From: Bosea sp. 685
GTDB lineage: Bacteria; Pseudomonadota; Alphaproteobacteria; Rhizobiales; Beijerinckiaceae
Reading direction: 5' to 3'
Assembly: GCF_031884435.1 (NCBI RefSeq)
Contig: NZ_CP134779.1
Coordinates: 248,001 to 312,000, forward strand
DNA: 64,000 bases
The notes under the pieces were generated by a model. That model ran no database searches. It saw only the letters and a list, made by a program, of their open reading frames with translations, and had not been told where the DNA came from. Positions 17,522-25,512 of the stretch are shown here, piece after piece. Position 1 is the stretch's first letter. Each line of letters begins with the position of its first letter. A program made the position numbers and the translations under genes.

Positions 17522-18181
17522 TTGGTTCGGTTCGAGAATGTCGGCCTGCGATATGGCATGGGCCCGGAGGTGCTGAAGGACATCAACTTCAGCATCGAGC
17601 CGCGTTCGTTCCAGTATCTCACCGGTCCTTCGGGCGCCGGCAAGACCACGCTGATCCGTCTCGTCCTGATGGCGCTGAAGCCGACGCGGGGGCTGGTCAA
17701 CCTGTTCGGGCAGGACGTCTCGCGCCTGGACGCGACGACGCTGACCGGTTTTCGCCGCCGCATGGGTGTGGTGTTCCAGGATTTCCGCCTGCTCGATCAT
17801 CTCACGCTCTATGAGAATGTGGCGTTGCCCCTGCGCGTGCTTGGCAAGGAAGAGACGAGCTACCGCGCCGAGGTCGTCGAACTGCTCCGCTGGGTTGGGC
17901 TGGGCGAACGCATGCATGCGGTGCCGCCGGTCCTGTCGGGTGGCGAGAAGCAGCGCGCTGCGATCGCGCGCGCGCTGATCAGCCGGCCTGAATTGCTGCT
18001 GGCCGACGAGCCTACGGGCAATGTTGATCCCGGCCTGGGCCGGCGCCTGCTCCGGCTGTTCATGGAATTGCAATCGCTGGGTACGGCGGTGGTGATCGCG
18101 ACGCATGATCTTGCGTTGATGGAGCTCTACGACGCGCCGCGTCTTGTCCTCGTCGACGGGCATCTGCATGTCGATGCATGA
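17522..18181 (+). CDS. ftsE: Cell division ATP-binding protein FtsE
   Basis: A 219-residue ATPase with Walker A GPSGAGKTT, signature LSGGEKQRAAIARA, Walker B LLLADEPTGNVD and switch His in ATHD. With FtsX it controls periplasmic peptidoglycan hydrolases at the septum. I place the start at TTG 17522 because the family begins VRFENVGLRYG there and a GAAGGG ribosome site lies 8-13 bases upstream; no in-frame ATG is available. A longer TTG start at 17468 is less likely. ftsX overlaps the 3' end. Confidence 0.95.
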   Translation: MVRFENVGLRYGMGPEVLKDINFSIEPRSFQYLTGPSGAGKTTLIRLVLMALKPTRGLVNLFGQDVSRLDATTLTGFRRRMGVVFQDFRLLDHLTLYENVALPLRVLGKEETSYRAEVVELLRWVGLGERMHAVPPVLSGGEKQRAAIARALISRPELLLADEPTGNVDPGLGRRLLRLFMELQSLGTAVVIATHDLALMELYDAPRLVLVDGHLHVDA

Positions 18182-19130
18182 CGCCGACAACGATGAAGCC
18201 GGGCATGAGGAACTGGCCTTGCCGCCGAACCTGCGGCGAGACCAGCCTCTGGTGCCGCTCGATTCGGTGGCGGGGCGGGCGCTGATGGCGGTCATTGCTA
18301 TCCTCACCTTCCTGGCGGCGTTGAGCGCCGGCGCGGCCGTGCTGGCGGCGCGCGCCTCGGAGCAATGGCGCGGTGCGGTCGCCAATGAGATGACGATCCA
18401 GATCAGGCCGGATTCGCGCCGCGACATGGAGGCCGATCTTTCGCGTGCGGTGGCGATGGCGGCGGGCGTCGCCAGCATCGAGACGGTTCGCGTGGTGCCG
18501 AAGGCGGAATCGGACAAGCTGCTCGAGCCCTGGCTCGGCACGGGGCTCGATCTCGTCGAATTGCCCGTGCCCCGATTGATCGTGATCAAGCTGAGATCGA
18601 ATGTCGGGCCGGATCTTTCCGCTTTCAGCGCCGCGCTGCGCCACGAGATTCCGAGCGCGATCCTCGACGATCACCGCCTCTGGGTGCGCCGGCTTTCGAC
18701 CATGGCGAGCACCATCATCCTGTCGGGTGCCGCCGTCGTGCTGCTGGTGCTGACGGCGGCCGCGCTCGCTGTCGCCTTTGCCACGCGCGGCGCCATGGCC
18801 GGCAGCCGCGACAGCGTCGAGGTGTTGCATCTCGTGGGAGCCGATGATGCCTTCATCGCGCGTGAATTCCAGAGCCGCTTCGTCAGGCTGGGCCTGCGGG
18901 GCGGCGCGATCGGTGGAGCGGGCGCGATTGTCGTGATCGCCCTGCTCGGTTTCGTCGCATCGCGCCTGGGCGCGGCGCCCGAGGCAGAACAATTGCAGGC
19001 TTTATTCGGGGCTTTCGAGATCGGCTGGTCAGGCTATGTCGCGGTGATCATGGTGGCCGGGGTCGTGGCGGCGATCGCCGGGCTCGTCTCACGCTTCACG
19101 GTGCGACATTATTTGCGCGCGTTGGCTTAA
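18174..19130 (+). CDS. ftsX: Cell division protein FtsX
   Basis: About 318 residues, with a cytoplasmic N-terminus, one membrane segment (about 37-60), a periplasmic domain that contacts hydrolase activators, and three C-terminal segments. This is the standard FtsX layout. Start ATG 18174 or 18168; both lie inside the 3' end of ftsE, giving translational coupling. The next gene begins 136 bases on. Confidence 0.93.
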   Translation: MHDADNDEAGHEELALPPNLRRDQPLVPLDSVAGRALMAVIAILTFLAALSAGAAVLAARASEQWRGAVANEMTIQIRPDSRRDMEADLSRAVAMAAGVASIETVRVVPKAESDKLLEPWLGTGLDLVELPVPRLIVIKLRSNVGPDLSAFSAALRHEIPSAILDDHRLWVRRLSTMASTIILSGAAVVLLVLTAAALAVAFATRGAMAGSRDSVEVLHLVGADDAFIAREFQSRFVRLGLRGGAIGGAGAIVVIALLGFVASRLGAAPEAEQLQALFGAFEIGWSGYVAVIMVAGVVAAIAGLVSRFTVRHYLRALA

Positions 19131-19266
19131 AAAGCCTTAACCCTTGTGGCGGCAGGAATGTCGAGCTCGCCGCCGTTATGCCCGATTGGCGGTTTAACCT
19201 AACCAAGACATGGTGATGATCGGAAGCAGTCACGAGCATCTGCTGGCAGGACGAAACGAGCGATCC

Positions 19267-20022
19267 ATGACGCCCGGGCAGTCCCGCACGCATGCGCCCG
19301 GCTGGAGCTGGCCAAGGCGTCTGGGTTGGCTCCTGGGCTGCATGCTGGTTGCCGCCTCCGTGGCGCTCGGGCTGGGCTATGCCGAATTCGCCTCCGGAAT
19401 TGAGCCGCGGGAGCCTGTCGCCGTGCCGCGTACGGACGCGATCGTCGTCGTCACCGGCGGTTCGCAGCGCATCGGCGACGCCATCGGCCTGCTCGGCGCC
19501 GAGCGCGGTTCGCGCCTGCTGATCAGCGGCGTCAATGAGAAGACGAGTCGCGAGGAGCTCGCCAAGCTCAACCCCTCGGCGCGCGAGCTCCTCGCCTGCT
19601 GCGTCGATCTCGACTACCGCGCCCGCAACACCATCGGCAACGCCATCGAGACCCGCCGCTGGGTACGCCAGCATGAATTCCACTCGCTTTTGGTGGTGAC
19701 TTCAAACTACCACATGCCGCGCGTGCTGGCCGAATTCGCCCATGCGATGCCGGGCGTGCGCCTCGTGCCGCATCCGGTCGTGACCGACCAGATCGACACC
19801 ACCGGCTGGTGGCGGAGTTGGAACACAGTCCGGCTGCTCGGGCCCGAATACGGCAAATACCTTGTGGCGCGCCTGCGCAGCGCCTTCGAGGAAGATCCCG
19901 AGACGTCGCGGCTCTCGGTCATCATCGGCGGCCGCAAACCGGTTTCGCCCAAGCCCGCAGGGTTGCTCGGGCCAGACTATGAGAAGCGTACGCGCCTGCA
20001 TGGCCATCAAAACAGCGCCTGA
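19267..20022 (+). CDS. YdcF/SanA-type DUF218 protein
   Basis: A 251-residue membrane-anchored protein with one N-terminal helix (about 16-38, LGWLLGCMLVAASVALGLGY) and a periplasmic DUF218 domain: DAIVVVTGGSQR, RLLISGVN, ARNTIGNAIETR and LLVVTSNYHMPR. DUF218 proteins such as ElyC and SanA affect envelope and peptidoglycan precursors. Its position between ftsEX and plsC is conserved in alphaproteobacteria. An upstream in-frame GTG/ATG start near 19210 is possible, but ATG 19267 gives a normal N-terminus. Confidence 0.87.
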   Translation: MTPGQSRTHAPGWSWPRRLGWLLGCMLVAASVALGLGYAEFASGIEPREPVAVPRTDAIVVVTGGSQRIGDAIGLLGAERGSRLLISGVNEKTSREELAKLNPSARELLACCVDLDYRARNTIGNAIETRRWVRQHEFHSLLVVTSNYHMPRVLAEFAHAMPGVRLVPHPVVTDQIDTTGWWRSWNTVRLLGPEYGKYLVARLRSAFEEDPETSRLSVIIGGRKPVSPKPAGLLGPDYEKRTRLHGHQNSA

Positions 20023-20072
20023 TCCGCGTTCGCGCGCTTGACGGCGGCGAGCTGACGGGGTCTTTGCCCGCC

Positions 20073-20837
20073 ATGCTGATCCTGCGCTCCCTGCTCGCCA
20101 ATGTCGTGTTCTACGTCAACCTGTCGCTCTGGCTGGTGTTCGCGGCATTTCCCGCTCTGCTGCTGCCGCGACGCTATCTGATGAAGGTCGCTCACGGCTG
20201 GTCCCGGAGCGCGCTCTTCCTGATGCGGGTGACGTCGGGCACGGGCATTGAGATCAAGGGGCTCGAGAATATCCCGAGCGGTGGGCTGATCGTGGCGTCG
20301 AAACACCAGTCGTCCTGGGAGACCTTCGTCCTGATCGGGCTGTTTCCCGATCCGGTCTTCATCCTGAAGCGCGAACTGACCTGGATTCCGTTCTTCGGCT
20401 GGTGCCTGCTCAAGCTCAGGATGATCCCGGTCGATCGCGGCGGGCGGGCGCGGGCGCTGGCCCAGGTCACACGGCGCTCGCGGATCGAGATGCGCGAGAA
20501 CGGGCGCCAGCTCCTGATCTTCCCGGAAGGCACGCGCCGGCCGGCCGGGGCTCCGCCCGACTATAAATACGGCGTCGCGCATCTCTATGCCGATCTCAAC
20601 GTGCCTTGCGTGCCCGTCGCGCTGAATTCCGGCCTGTACTGGCCGCGCCGCAAGTTCCTGCGCCCGCCAGGCACGATCCGCCTGACATTCCTGCCGGCGA
20701 TTCAGCCGGGACTGAGCAAGATGGAGTTCCAGGCGCTGCTGCAGGACAGGATCGAGACGGAAAGCGACCGGCTGCTGGCGCTGGGACGTAGCGAACTGGC
20801 CAAGCTCGGTCTCGATCCGCTGGCGAAAGGCTCCTGA
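20073..20837 (+). CDS. plsC: 1-acyl-sn-glycerol-3-phosphate acyltransferase
   Basis: A 254-residue inner-membrane enzyme that acylates lysophosphatidic acid to phosphatidic acid. Motif I reads KHQSSWET, so the usual HX4D Asp is Glu, a variant I believe is frequent in alphaproteobacterial PlsC. Motif III is FPEGTRRPAG and the late V-P-V-A-L-N block is present. An N-terminal membrane helix (about 8-32) fits. ATG 20073 lies 12 bases after GACGGGG; TTG 20064 is rejected. Confidence 0.92.
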   Translation: MLILRSLLANVVFYVNLSLWLVFAAFPALLLPRRYLMKVAHGWSRSALFLMRVTSGTGIEIKGLENIPSGGLIVASKHQSSWETFVLIGLFPDPVFILKRELTWIPFFGWCLLKLRMIPVDRGGRARALAQVTRRSRIEMRENGRQLLIFPEGTRRPAGAPPDYKYGVAHLYADLNVPCVPVALNSGLYWPRRKFLRPPGTIRLTFLPAIQPGLSKMEFQALLQDRIETESDRLLALGRSELAKLGLDPLAKGS

Positions 20838-20891
20838 CAGCAGCTGTCAGCAAAGCCGACTGACGAGGCCGATCGACCGGGCCGGCAGCCC

Positions 20892-20924
20892 TTGACAGAT
20901 AGCTTGTTCGTTCTCATTTTGTTC
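20892..20924 (+). promoter_or_regulatory. LexA (SOS) box overlapping a promoter
   Basis: GTTCTCATTTTGTTC at 20910-20924 is an exact GTTC-N7-GTTC alphaproteobacterial LexA box. A TTGACA -35 element lies at 20892-20897, so the box covers the expected -10 region and would block initiation. The gene starts at 20945 behind AAAAGGAGGA. An extra GTTC (20906-20909) directly abuts the box. Confidence 0.75.
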
Positions 20925-20944
20925 TGGAACAAAAGGAGGAACGG

Positions 20945-21334
20945 ATGGCCGCTCTCGCCTATTCCCACGCCGATCTTTTCGCCGATGAGCCCGTGGTCTC
21001 GGCGCGCGAAATGCCGCTGCGCAGCACAGCGGGCCTGTCCGAGCGTCGCTTCACCGCCTGGCGCGGACGTTCGGGCCGGCGCTACGTCGCCTCGGTCTTC
21101 ACGGTCTTCGACGATCATGCGCTCGGCTTCACCGATGCGGTGCTGCTGGCGGTCTCGCCGGATCGCCAGATTCTCGCCGCGCGCGACAGTGGGCCGTTCG
21201 GGGTCGAGGCGGCGCTGACGCGCTGGCGGCAGGCGGTGACGCAAGCCGGCGCGCGCGAAATCCATGTCCATCTCCTTGCGGAGGACGGCATGAGCCGCCG
21301 CGCGGCGCTGCTCGACCTGATGCCGGAAGTCTGA
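20945..21334 (+). CDS. Small protein of unknown function, likely SOS-regulated
   Basis: A 129-residue soluble protein with an excellent ribosome site (AAGGAGG). No signal peptide, membrane segment, cysteine or known catalytic motif is visible. It has an N-terminal acidic stretch (HADLFADEPVVSAREMPL), a basic middle (ERRFTAWRGRSGRRYVAS) and a mixed alpha/beta C-terminus (EIHVHLLAEDGMSRRAALLD). Relatives seem confined to alphaproteobacteria. The LexA box over its promoter suggests induction by DNA damage. It is monocistronic, so a damage-response role is inferred only from regulation. Confidence 0.75.
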   Translation: MAALAYSHADLFADEPVVSAREMPLRSTAGLSERRFTAWRGRSGRRYVASVFTVFDDHALGFTDAVLLAVSPDRQILAARDSGPFGVEAALTRWRQAVTQAGAREIHVHLLAEDGMSRRAALLDLMPEV

Positions 21335-21345
21335 GCCGGTATCAG

Positions 21346-21482
21346 AGCATTTTGTTTTGACGCGTTTTCTCCGCGCAAACGCTTCGCGTTTGTCGCGAGG
21401 GAACCGGTATCCACTTCGCTCAAAAACGCTTAGCCGGATCAATGCGAAAAACCGGTTCCCACTTTTTCGCATCCTGCTCTAG
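21346..21482. repeat. Tandem family B and family A elements
   Basis: The left part (to about 21430) carries ACGCGTTTTCTCCGCGCAAA, an AACGCTTCGCGTTT hairpin, GAACCGGTATCCACTTCGCT and AAAAACGCT, matching 13343 and 45193. The right part (21434-21482) carries ATGCGAAAAACCGGTTCCCA and TTTTTCGCAT, matching family A. It fills the whole space between convergent genes. Confidence 0.8.
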
Positions 21483-22048
21483 AGCGGCGGGCGCGGCTCG
21501 CCGAGGCCGGGTGCGAGTTTTTGCGCGAGATCGGCGAGGACAGGGTCGAAGACGCCCATCTTGCGCAGATGCTCATGGGTCTGCAGCACATAGTCCGGGT
21601 TCTCGCCCGAGCCGCCGCGCCCGTTGCGCACCAGCTCTAGAATCTGGTCCGGCGGCAGCCGCCCGGCATATTGCAGGTGCTTGCGGTCGGCGACATAGAC
21701 CAGCGCCTTGACGTTGCGCCCGTCATCAAGCCGCACCGGCATGTGGCGCTCGAGATAGACCGAGGTCGCCTGTTCGCGGGCGCGTAGATAGGTCACGGTC
21801 TCGGCCGCCTCATTGGCTGCGACCCGGAAGGCGAGGCCGCGGCAGATGCCGCCGCGATCGAGGCCCAGTACGAGGCCGGGACGTTCGGGCGTACCGCGAT
21901 GCACATGCGAGAAGATGCAAAGCGAGCGGTGGTAGCCGTGCAGCCGCGCGACGACGCTTTCCTCAAAGGGAAAGCCAGGCCGCCAGATCAGCGAGCCATA
22001 GCCGAAGACCCAGAGATCGCTCGCACCGAGATCAGCTGTCATCGTCAT
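21479..22048 (-). CDS. Gamma-glutamylcyclotransferase (ChaC family)
   Basis: A 189-residue cytoplasmic enzyme that releases 5-oxoproline from glutathione. The ChaC signature VFGYGSLIWRPGF is near residue 15, with HRGTPERPGLVLGLDRGG and ENPDYVLQTHEHL following. ATG 22048 or 22042 are equivalent starts; the frame upstream to 22135 is not conserved. It is divergent from the DUF2125 gene, an arrangement seen in related genomes. Confidence 0.9.
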   Translation of the reverse strand: MTMTADLGASDLWVFGYGSLIWRPGFPFEESVVARLHGYHRSLCIFSHVHRGTPERPGLVLGLDRGGICRGLAFRVAANEAAETVTYLRAREQATSVYLERHMPVRLDDGRNVKALVYVADRKHLQYAGRLPPDQILELVRNGRGGSGENPDYVLQTHEHLRKMGVFDPVLADLAQKLAPGLGEPRPPL

Positions 22049-22134
22049 CCCATAATTTAGCCGTGGCCGCCTGCTTGATGGGCGCACTGGCGTCCTTGCC
22101 CGGCGGCAGCTAACAATCCGCTCGCTTTTTCGCA

Positions 22135-23202
22135 ATGGACTGCCGCCTTATGACCGATCTGACTCCCACGCGTCGCCGCAGCCGGTTCTGGCTCTATGGC
22201 CCCTTCGTGCTGCTCGCATTGTTGGCCGTGGCCTGGAGCGGCTTCTGGTTCGTGGTGCGCGGGCGCGTCGCCGATGCGGTCGATACGGCGCTGGCGCGTG
22301 AGGCCGGGCTCGGTCGCAGCTGGAGCTGCCTGGACCGTTCAATCAGCGGTTTTCCGTTTCGTGTCGAACTGCGTTGCGCATCGCTGGAACTGACCTCGGC
22401 GCGCTGGGGCGATGCGGTGAAGCTGCAGACGGGGCCGAGCCTGGCGCTCGGGCAGATCTATTCGCCCGGGCTCGTCATCGTGCAGATCACCGGCCCGCTG
22501 CAGGCCAGCCTGCCCGAGGGCCGCAAGCTCGATCTGGCCTGGGCTCGGCTCGAGGCCAGCCTGACGCATAACGGCGCGGCGCCCCAGCAGGTCTCCCTCG
22601 TCATGACCGAGCCGAATGCGACCCTCGCCACGCCGGGCCAGGCCAATGAAGGTTGGCGCGCGGCCAGCCTGGAGGTCCATCTGCGCCGCAATCCGACACG
22701 CCCGGCAAGCGATCAGGCCACCGATCTCGCCATCAGCGCCAAGGGCTCTGTCCTGCCTGCGCTCGATGCGCTGCTCGGCACGAGCGAGGCCGGCGATGTC
22801 GACATCCAGGCGACCCTGACGCAGGCCGAGGCCTTCAAGCTCGGTTTCAATCCCGATGCGCTGGAACGCTGGCGCGGCACTGGGGGGCAGGTCGAGCTGA
22901 CGAAGCTGGTCTCAGTCAAGGGCCCGGCCCGCATCGAGGCGAGCGGCCTGCTGCTGCTCGACCAGACGCATCGCGTGTCCGGGCAGATCCAGGCTTCGCT
23001 CGCCGGCATCAAGCAGATCGCCGGCGTTCCGGTCGGGGGAGTGCTCGGTGGCCTAGGAGGGTTGCTCGGCGGCCGGGCCAGCGCACAAGTGCCGGGTGCG
23101 GCGCCTGGCCTGACGGCGTTGCCGCCGGTGGTGCTGCGCGAGGGCCGCGTCTATCTCGGGCCGATCCGGCTGCCGGTCCAGCCGCTCCTGCCCCTATACT
23201 GA
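22135..23202 (+). CDS. DUF2125 domain-containing exported protein
   Basis: About 355 residues with one N-terminal membrane anchor (about 20-42, YGPFVLLALLAVAWSGFWFV) and a large periplasmic DUF2125 domain; SWSCLDRSISGFPFRVELRC is the typical start of this family. A Gly-rich tract (GGVLGGLGGLLGGR) lies near the C-terminus. The role of DUF2125 is unknown; beta-rich domains of this sort suggest lipid or envelope transport by analogy with AsmA-like proteins. ATG 22150 is an alternative start. A good terminator follows. Confidence 0.88.
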   Translation: MDCRLMTDLTPTRRRSRFWLYGPFVLLALLAVAWSGFWFVVRGRVADAVDTALAREAGLGRSWSCLDRSISGFPFRVELRCASLELTSARWGDAVKLQTGPSLALGQIYSPGLVIVQITGPLQASLPEGRKLDLAWARLEASLTHNGAAPQQVSLVMTEPNATLATPGQANEGWRAASLEVHLRRNPTRPASDQATDLAISAKGSVLPALDALLGTSEAGDVDIQATLTQAEAFKLGFNPDALERWRGTGGQVELTKLVSVKGPARIEASGLLLLDQTHRVSGQIQASLAGIKQIAGVPVGGVLGGLGGLLGGRASAQVPGAAPGLTALPPVVLREGRVYLGPIRLPVQPLLPLY

Positions 23203-23212
23203 GGCCACATGA

Positions 23213-23240
23213 AAAAGGGGCGCATCGCGCCCCTTTTCCT
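23213..23240. terminator. Rho-independent terminator between convergent genes
   Basis: AAAAGGGGCGC and GCGCCCCTTTT form an 11-bp stem with an ATC loop. A-rich and T-rich ends on both sides allow termination of the DUF2125 gene and, in reverse, of rpoH. Confidence 0.9.
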
Positions 23241-23260
23241 TTGTTCGTGATTGGCAGCGG

Positions 23261-24157
23261 TTACGCCGCGGGCAGCGCCGCGCGCGGCGCCTCGATGCGG
23301 GTCAGGGCCTTCTTGACCGCATCCTGCACCTTCTCGAAGGCGCGCACCTCGATCTGGCGGACGCGTTCGCGCGAGACGTTGAACTCCTCGGAGAGCTCTT
23401 CCAGCGTGATCGTGTCCTCGGCCAGCCGGCGTGCCTCGAAGATGCGCCGCTCGCGCGGGTTCAGGACATCGAGCGCCTCGCGCAGGGCCGAGTGGCGGTT
23501 GTCGCTTTCCTGCGAATCCGCATAGCGGCGCTCCTGGCTCTCGCTGTCGTCGACCAGCCAGTCCTGCCATTCGCCGTCGCCATCCTCGCGCAGCGGCGTG
23601 TTCAGCGACGCGTCGCCACCGAGGCGGCGGTTCATGTCGATGACGTCCTGCTCGTTGACGCCGAGCTTGGTGGCGATCGTCTTGACCTGCTCGGGACGCA
23701 GATCGCCCTCGCCAAGCGCCGAGATCTTGCTCTTGGCTTTGCGTAGGTTGAAGAACAGCTTCTTCTGGTTGGCGGTGGTGCCCATCTTCACCAGCGACCA
23801 GGAACGCAGGATGTATTCCTGGATCGAGGCCTTGATCCACCACATTGCATAGGTCGCGAGCCGGAAGCCCTTGTCGGGCTCAAAGCGCTTGACCGCCTGC
23901 ATCAGGCCGACATTGCCCTCGGACACGACCTCGCCGATCGGCAGGCCATAGCCGCGATAACCCATGGCGATCTTGGCCACGAGCCGCAGATGGGACGTGA
24001 CGAGCCGATGCGCCGCATCGCGGTCGCCGTGCTCGCGCCAGCGTTTCGCCAGCATGAATTCCTCGTTCGGTTCCAGCATCGGGAACTTACGAATTTCGTC
24101 GAGGTAACGTGACAGTCCGCCTTCCGCGGACATGACGGGCAGCGACGCAATCGCCAT
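23261..24157 (-). CDS. rpoH: RNA polymerase sigma-32 factor
   Basis: A 298-residue heat-shock sigma factor. Region 2 (GLPIGEVVSEGNVGLMQAVK, RLATYAMWWIKASIQEYIL), the RpoH box (NQKKLFFNLRKAK) and region 4 with the helix-turn-helix EELSEEFNVSRERVRQIE are all present. It directs RNA polymerase to chaperone and protease promoters. AAGGAG lies just before ATG 24157. The following gene upstream on the same strand is rluD-like, the usual order in Rhizobiales, with 214 bases between that probably carry the rpoH promoter. Confidence 0.97.
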   Translation of the reverse strand: MAIASLPVMSAEGGLSRYLDEIRKFPMLEPNEEFMLAKRWREHGDRDAAHRLVTSHLRLVAKIAMGYRGYGLPIGEVVSEGNVGLMQAVKRFEPDKGFRLATYAMWWIKASIQEYILRSWSLVKMGTTANQKKLFFNLRKAKSKISALGEGDLRPEQVKTIATKLGVNEQDVIDMNRRLGGDASLNTPLREDGDGEWQDWLVDDSESQERRYADSQESDNRHSALREALDVLNPRERRIFEARRLAEDTITLEELSEEFNVSRERVRQIEVRAFEKVQDAVKKALTRIEAPRAALPAA

Positions 24158-24371
24158 GCTCGTTCTCCTTCTTGGTTCCCGCTTCGCGGCAAACCAACCG
24201 CGCGATCAACCTTCGCGCAGGTTTCGGATGTCGTGAAAGATACAACGCCGGAACCGGCTAACGGTTCGGCGCTGTTTCAAGCCACGTGCGGCGCCCCTTA
24301 GCCATCCGCATCCAACACCTACTCTATGCCAAGACAGCTTGGCGGAAAATGGGCAGGATAGCGAGATTGCC

Positions 24372-25415
24372 TCACAGCCTCGCGAGTTCGTCTTGCAATT
24401 TTGCAAACTCAGGCGGCGGATCGGATTCGAAAAGCATCTCCTCGCCCGTGGCGGGATGGGCGAAACCCAGCAGCGCCGCATGCAGCGCCTGCCGCCCCAA
24501 TTGCGTCAGCGCCAGACGGGCGGGCTCGGGCAGGCGGCTCGCCTTGGTCGCGAAACCGGAGCCGTAGAGCTGGTCGCCGAGCAGGGGATGGCCGAGATGG
24601 CTCATATGGACGCGGATCTGATGCGTGCGGCCGGTCTCGAGCCGGCACTCGACCAGGCTGGCGAGCGCCTCGGTCTCCTCCCTGCCCTTGAGCAAGGCCG
24701 GGTAGCGTTCCATGACCGTGAAATGGGTGATGGCCTCGCGCCCGCGCTCCTCGCCCACGACCATCATCTTTTCGCGGTTCTTGTTCGAGCGCTCGATATT
24801 GGCCTCGACGGTGCCATGCGCCCGGCGTGGAAAGCCCCAGACAATGGCGAGATAGGCGCGCTGGAGGGGGCCGGTGCGGCCATGGTCGGCGAACTGCTTC
24901 GCCAGGCCCTGATGGGCCTTGTCGTTCTTGGCGACGACGAGGAGCCCGCTGGTGTCCTTGTCGAGCCGGTGCACGATGCCCGGTCGCCTGACGCCGCCGA
25001 TGCCTGAAAGGCTTTCGCCGCAATGGGCGATCAGGGCGTTGACCAGCGTACCGTCCTCATGGCCGCCGGCAGGATGCACGACGAGGCCGGCAGGCTTGTC
25101 GATGACGATCAGGTGCTCGTCCTCGAACACCACGGTGAGCGGGATGTCCTGCCCCGCCGGGGCCGGGGGCTTGGCCTCGGGCATGATCAGCGTCAGCGCG
25201 TCGCCCTCGACGACCTTGCGGCTGCCATCGGTCGTGACCGTGCCGTTCAGACTGACGCCGCCATCCTTGACGATCTGCTGCAGGCGGGCCCGCGAAATCT
25301 CGCCGGCCAGCAAGGCCAGTGCCTTGTCGAGGCGCGCGCCTGCCTGTTCGGCGGTCACATGCAAGGTCACGCCCGCAGGCGGAGCGGTCTCAAATTGGCT
25401 TGGCTGTGATGTCAT
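24372..25415 (-). CDS. RluA/RluD family 23S rRNA pseudouridine synthase
   Basis: A 347-residue enzyme with an N-terminal S4 RNA-binding domain (about 30-90, ARLDKALALLAGEISRARLQ) and the catalytic motif GIVHRLDKDTSGLLVVAKN, whose HRLD Asp is the nucleophile. ETGRTHQIRVHMSHLGHPLL is also conserved. It most likely isomerises 23S rRNA uridines of helix 69. ATG 25415 fits the family; the open frame runs to 25589 but lacks similarity. It lies upstream of rpoH on the same strand. Confidence 0.93.
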   Translation of the reverse strand: MTSQPSQFETAPPAGVTLHVTAEQAGARLDKALALLAGEISRARLQQIVKDGGVSLNGTVTTDGSRKVVEGDALTLIMPEAKPPAPAGQDIPLTVVFEDEHLIVIDKPAGLVVHPAGGHEDGTLVNALIAHCGESLSGIGGVRRPGIVHRLDKDTSGLLVVAKNDKAHQGLAKQFADHGRTGPLQRAYLAIVWGFPRRAHGTVEANIERSNKNREKMMVVGEERGREAITHFTVMERYPALLKGREETEALASLVECRLETGRTHQIRVHMSHLGHPLLGDQLYGSGFATKASRLPEPARLALTQLGRQALHAALLGFAHPATGEEMLFESDPPPEFAKLQDELARL

Positions 25416-25512
25416 GACCGACGCTATAAGCGCCCGGGCCGAAAGCCGCACTTCTTTTCGCACGCGCCGTAAGTCGCGTGCGACCGAGTTTGCCTCAGCC
25501 GAAGAACTTATC

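Noticed and set aside
20927..20942. A second LexA box (GAAC-N-GAAC) after the first
   Set aside because: The spacing between the two GAAC words is eight bases, not seven, and the second overlaps the ribosome site.
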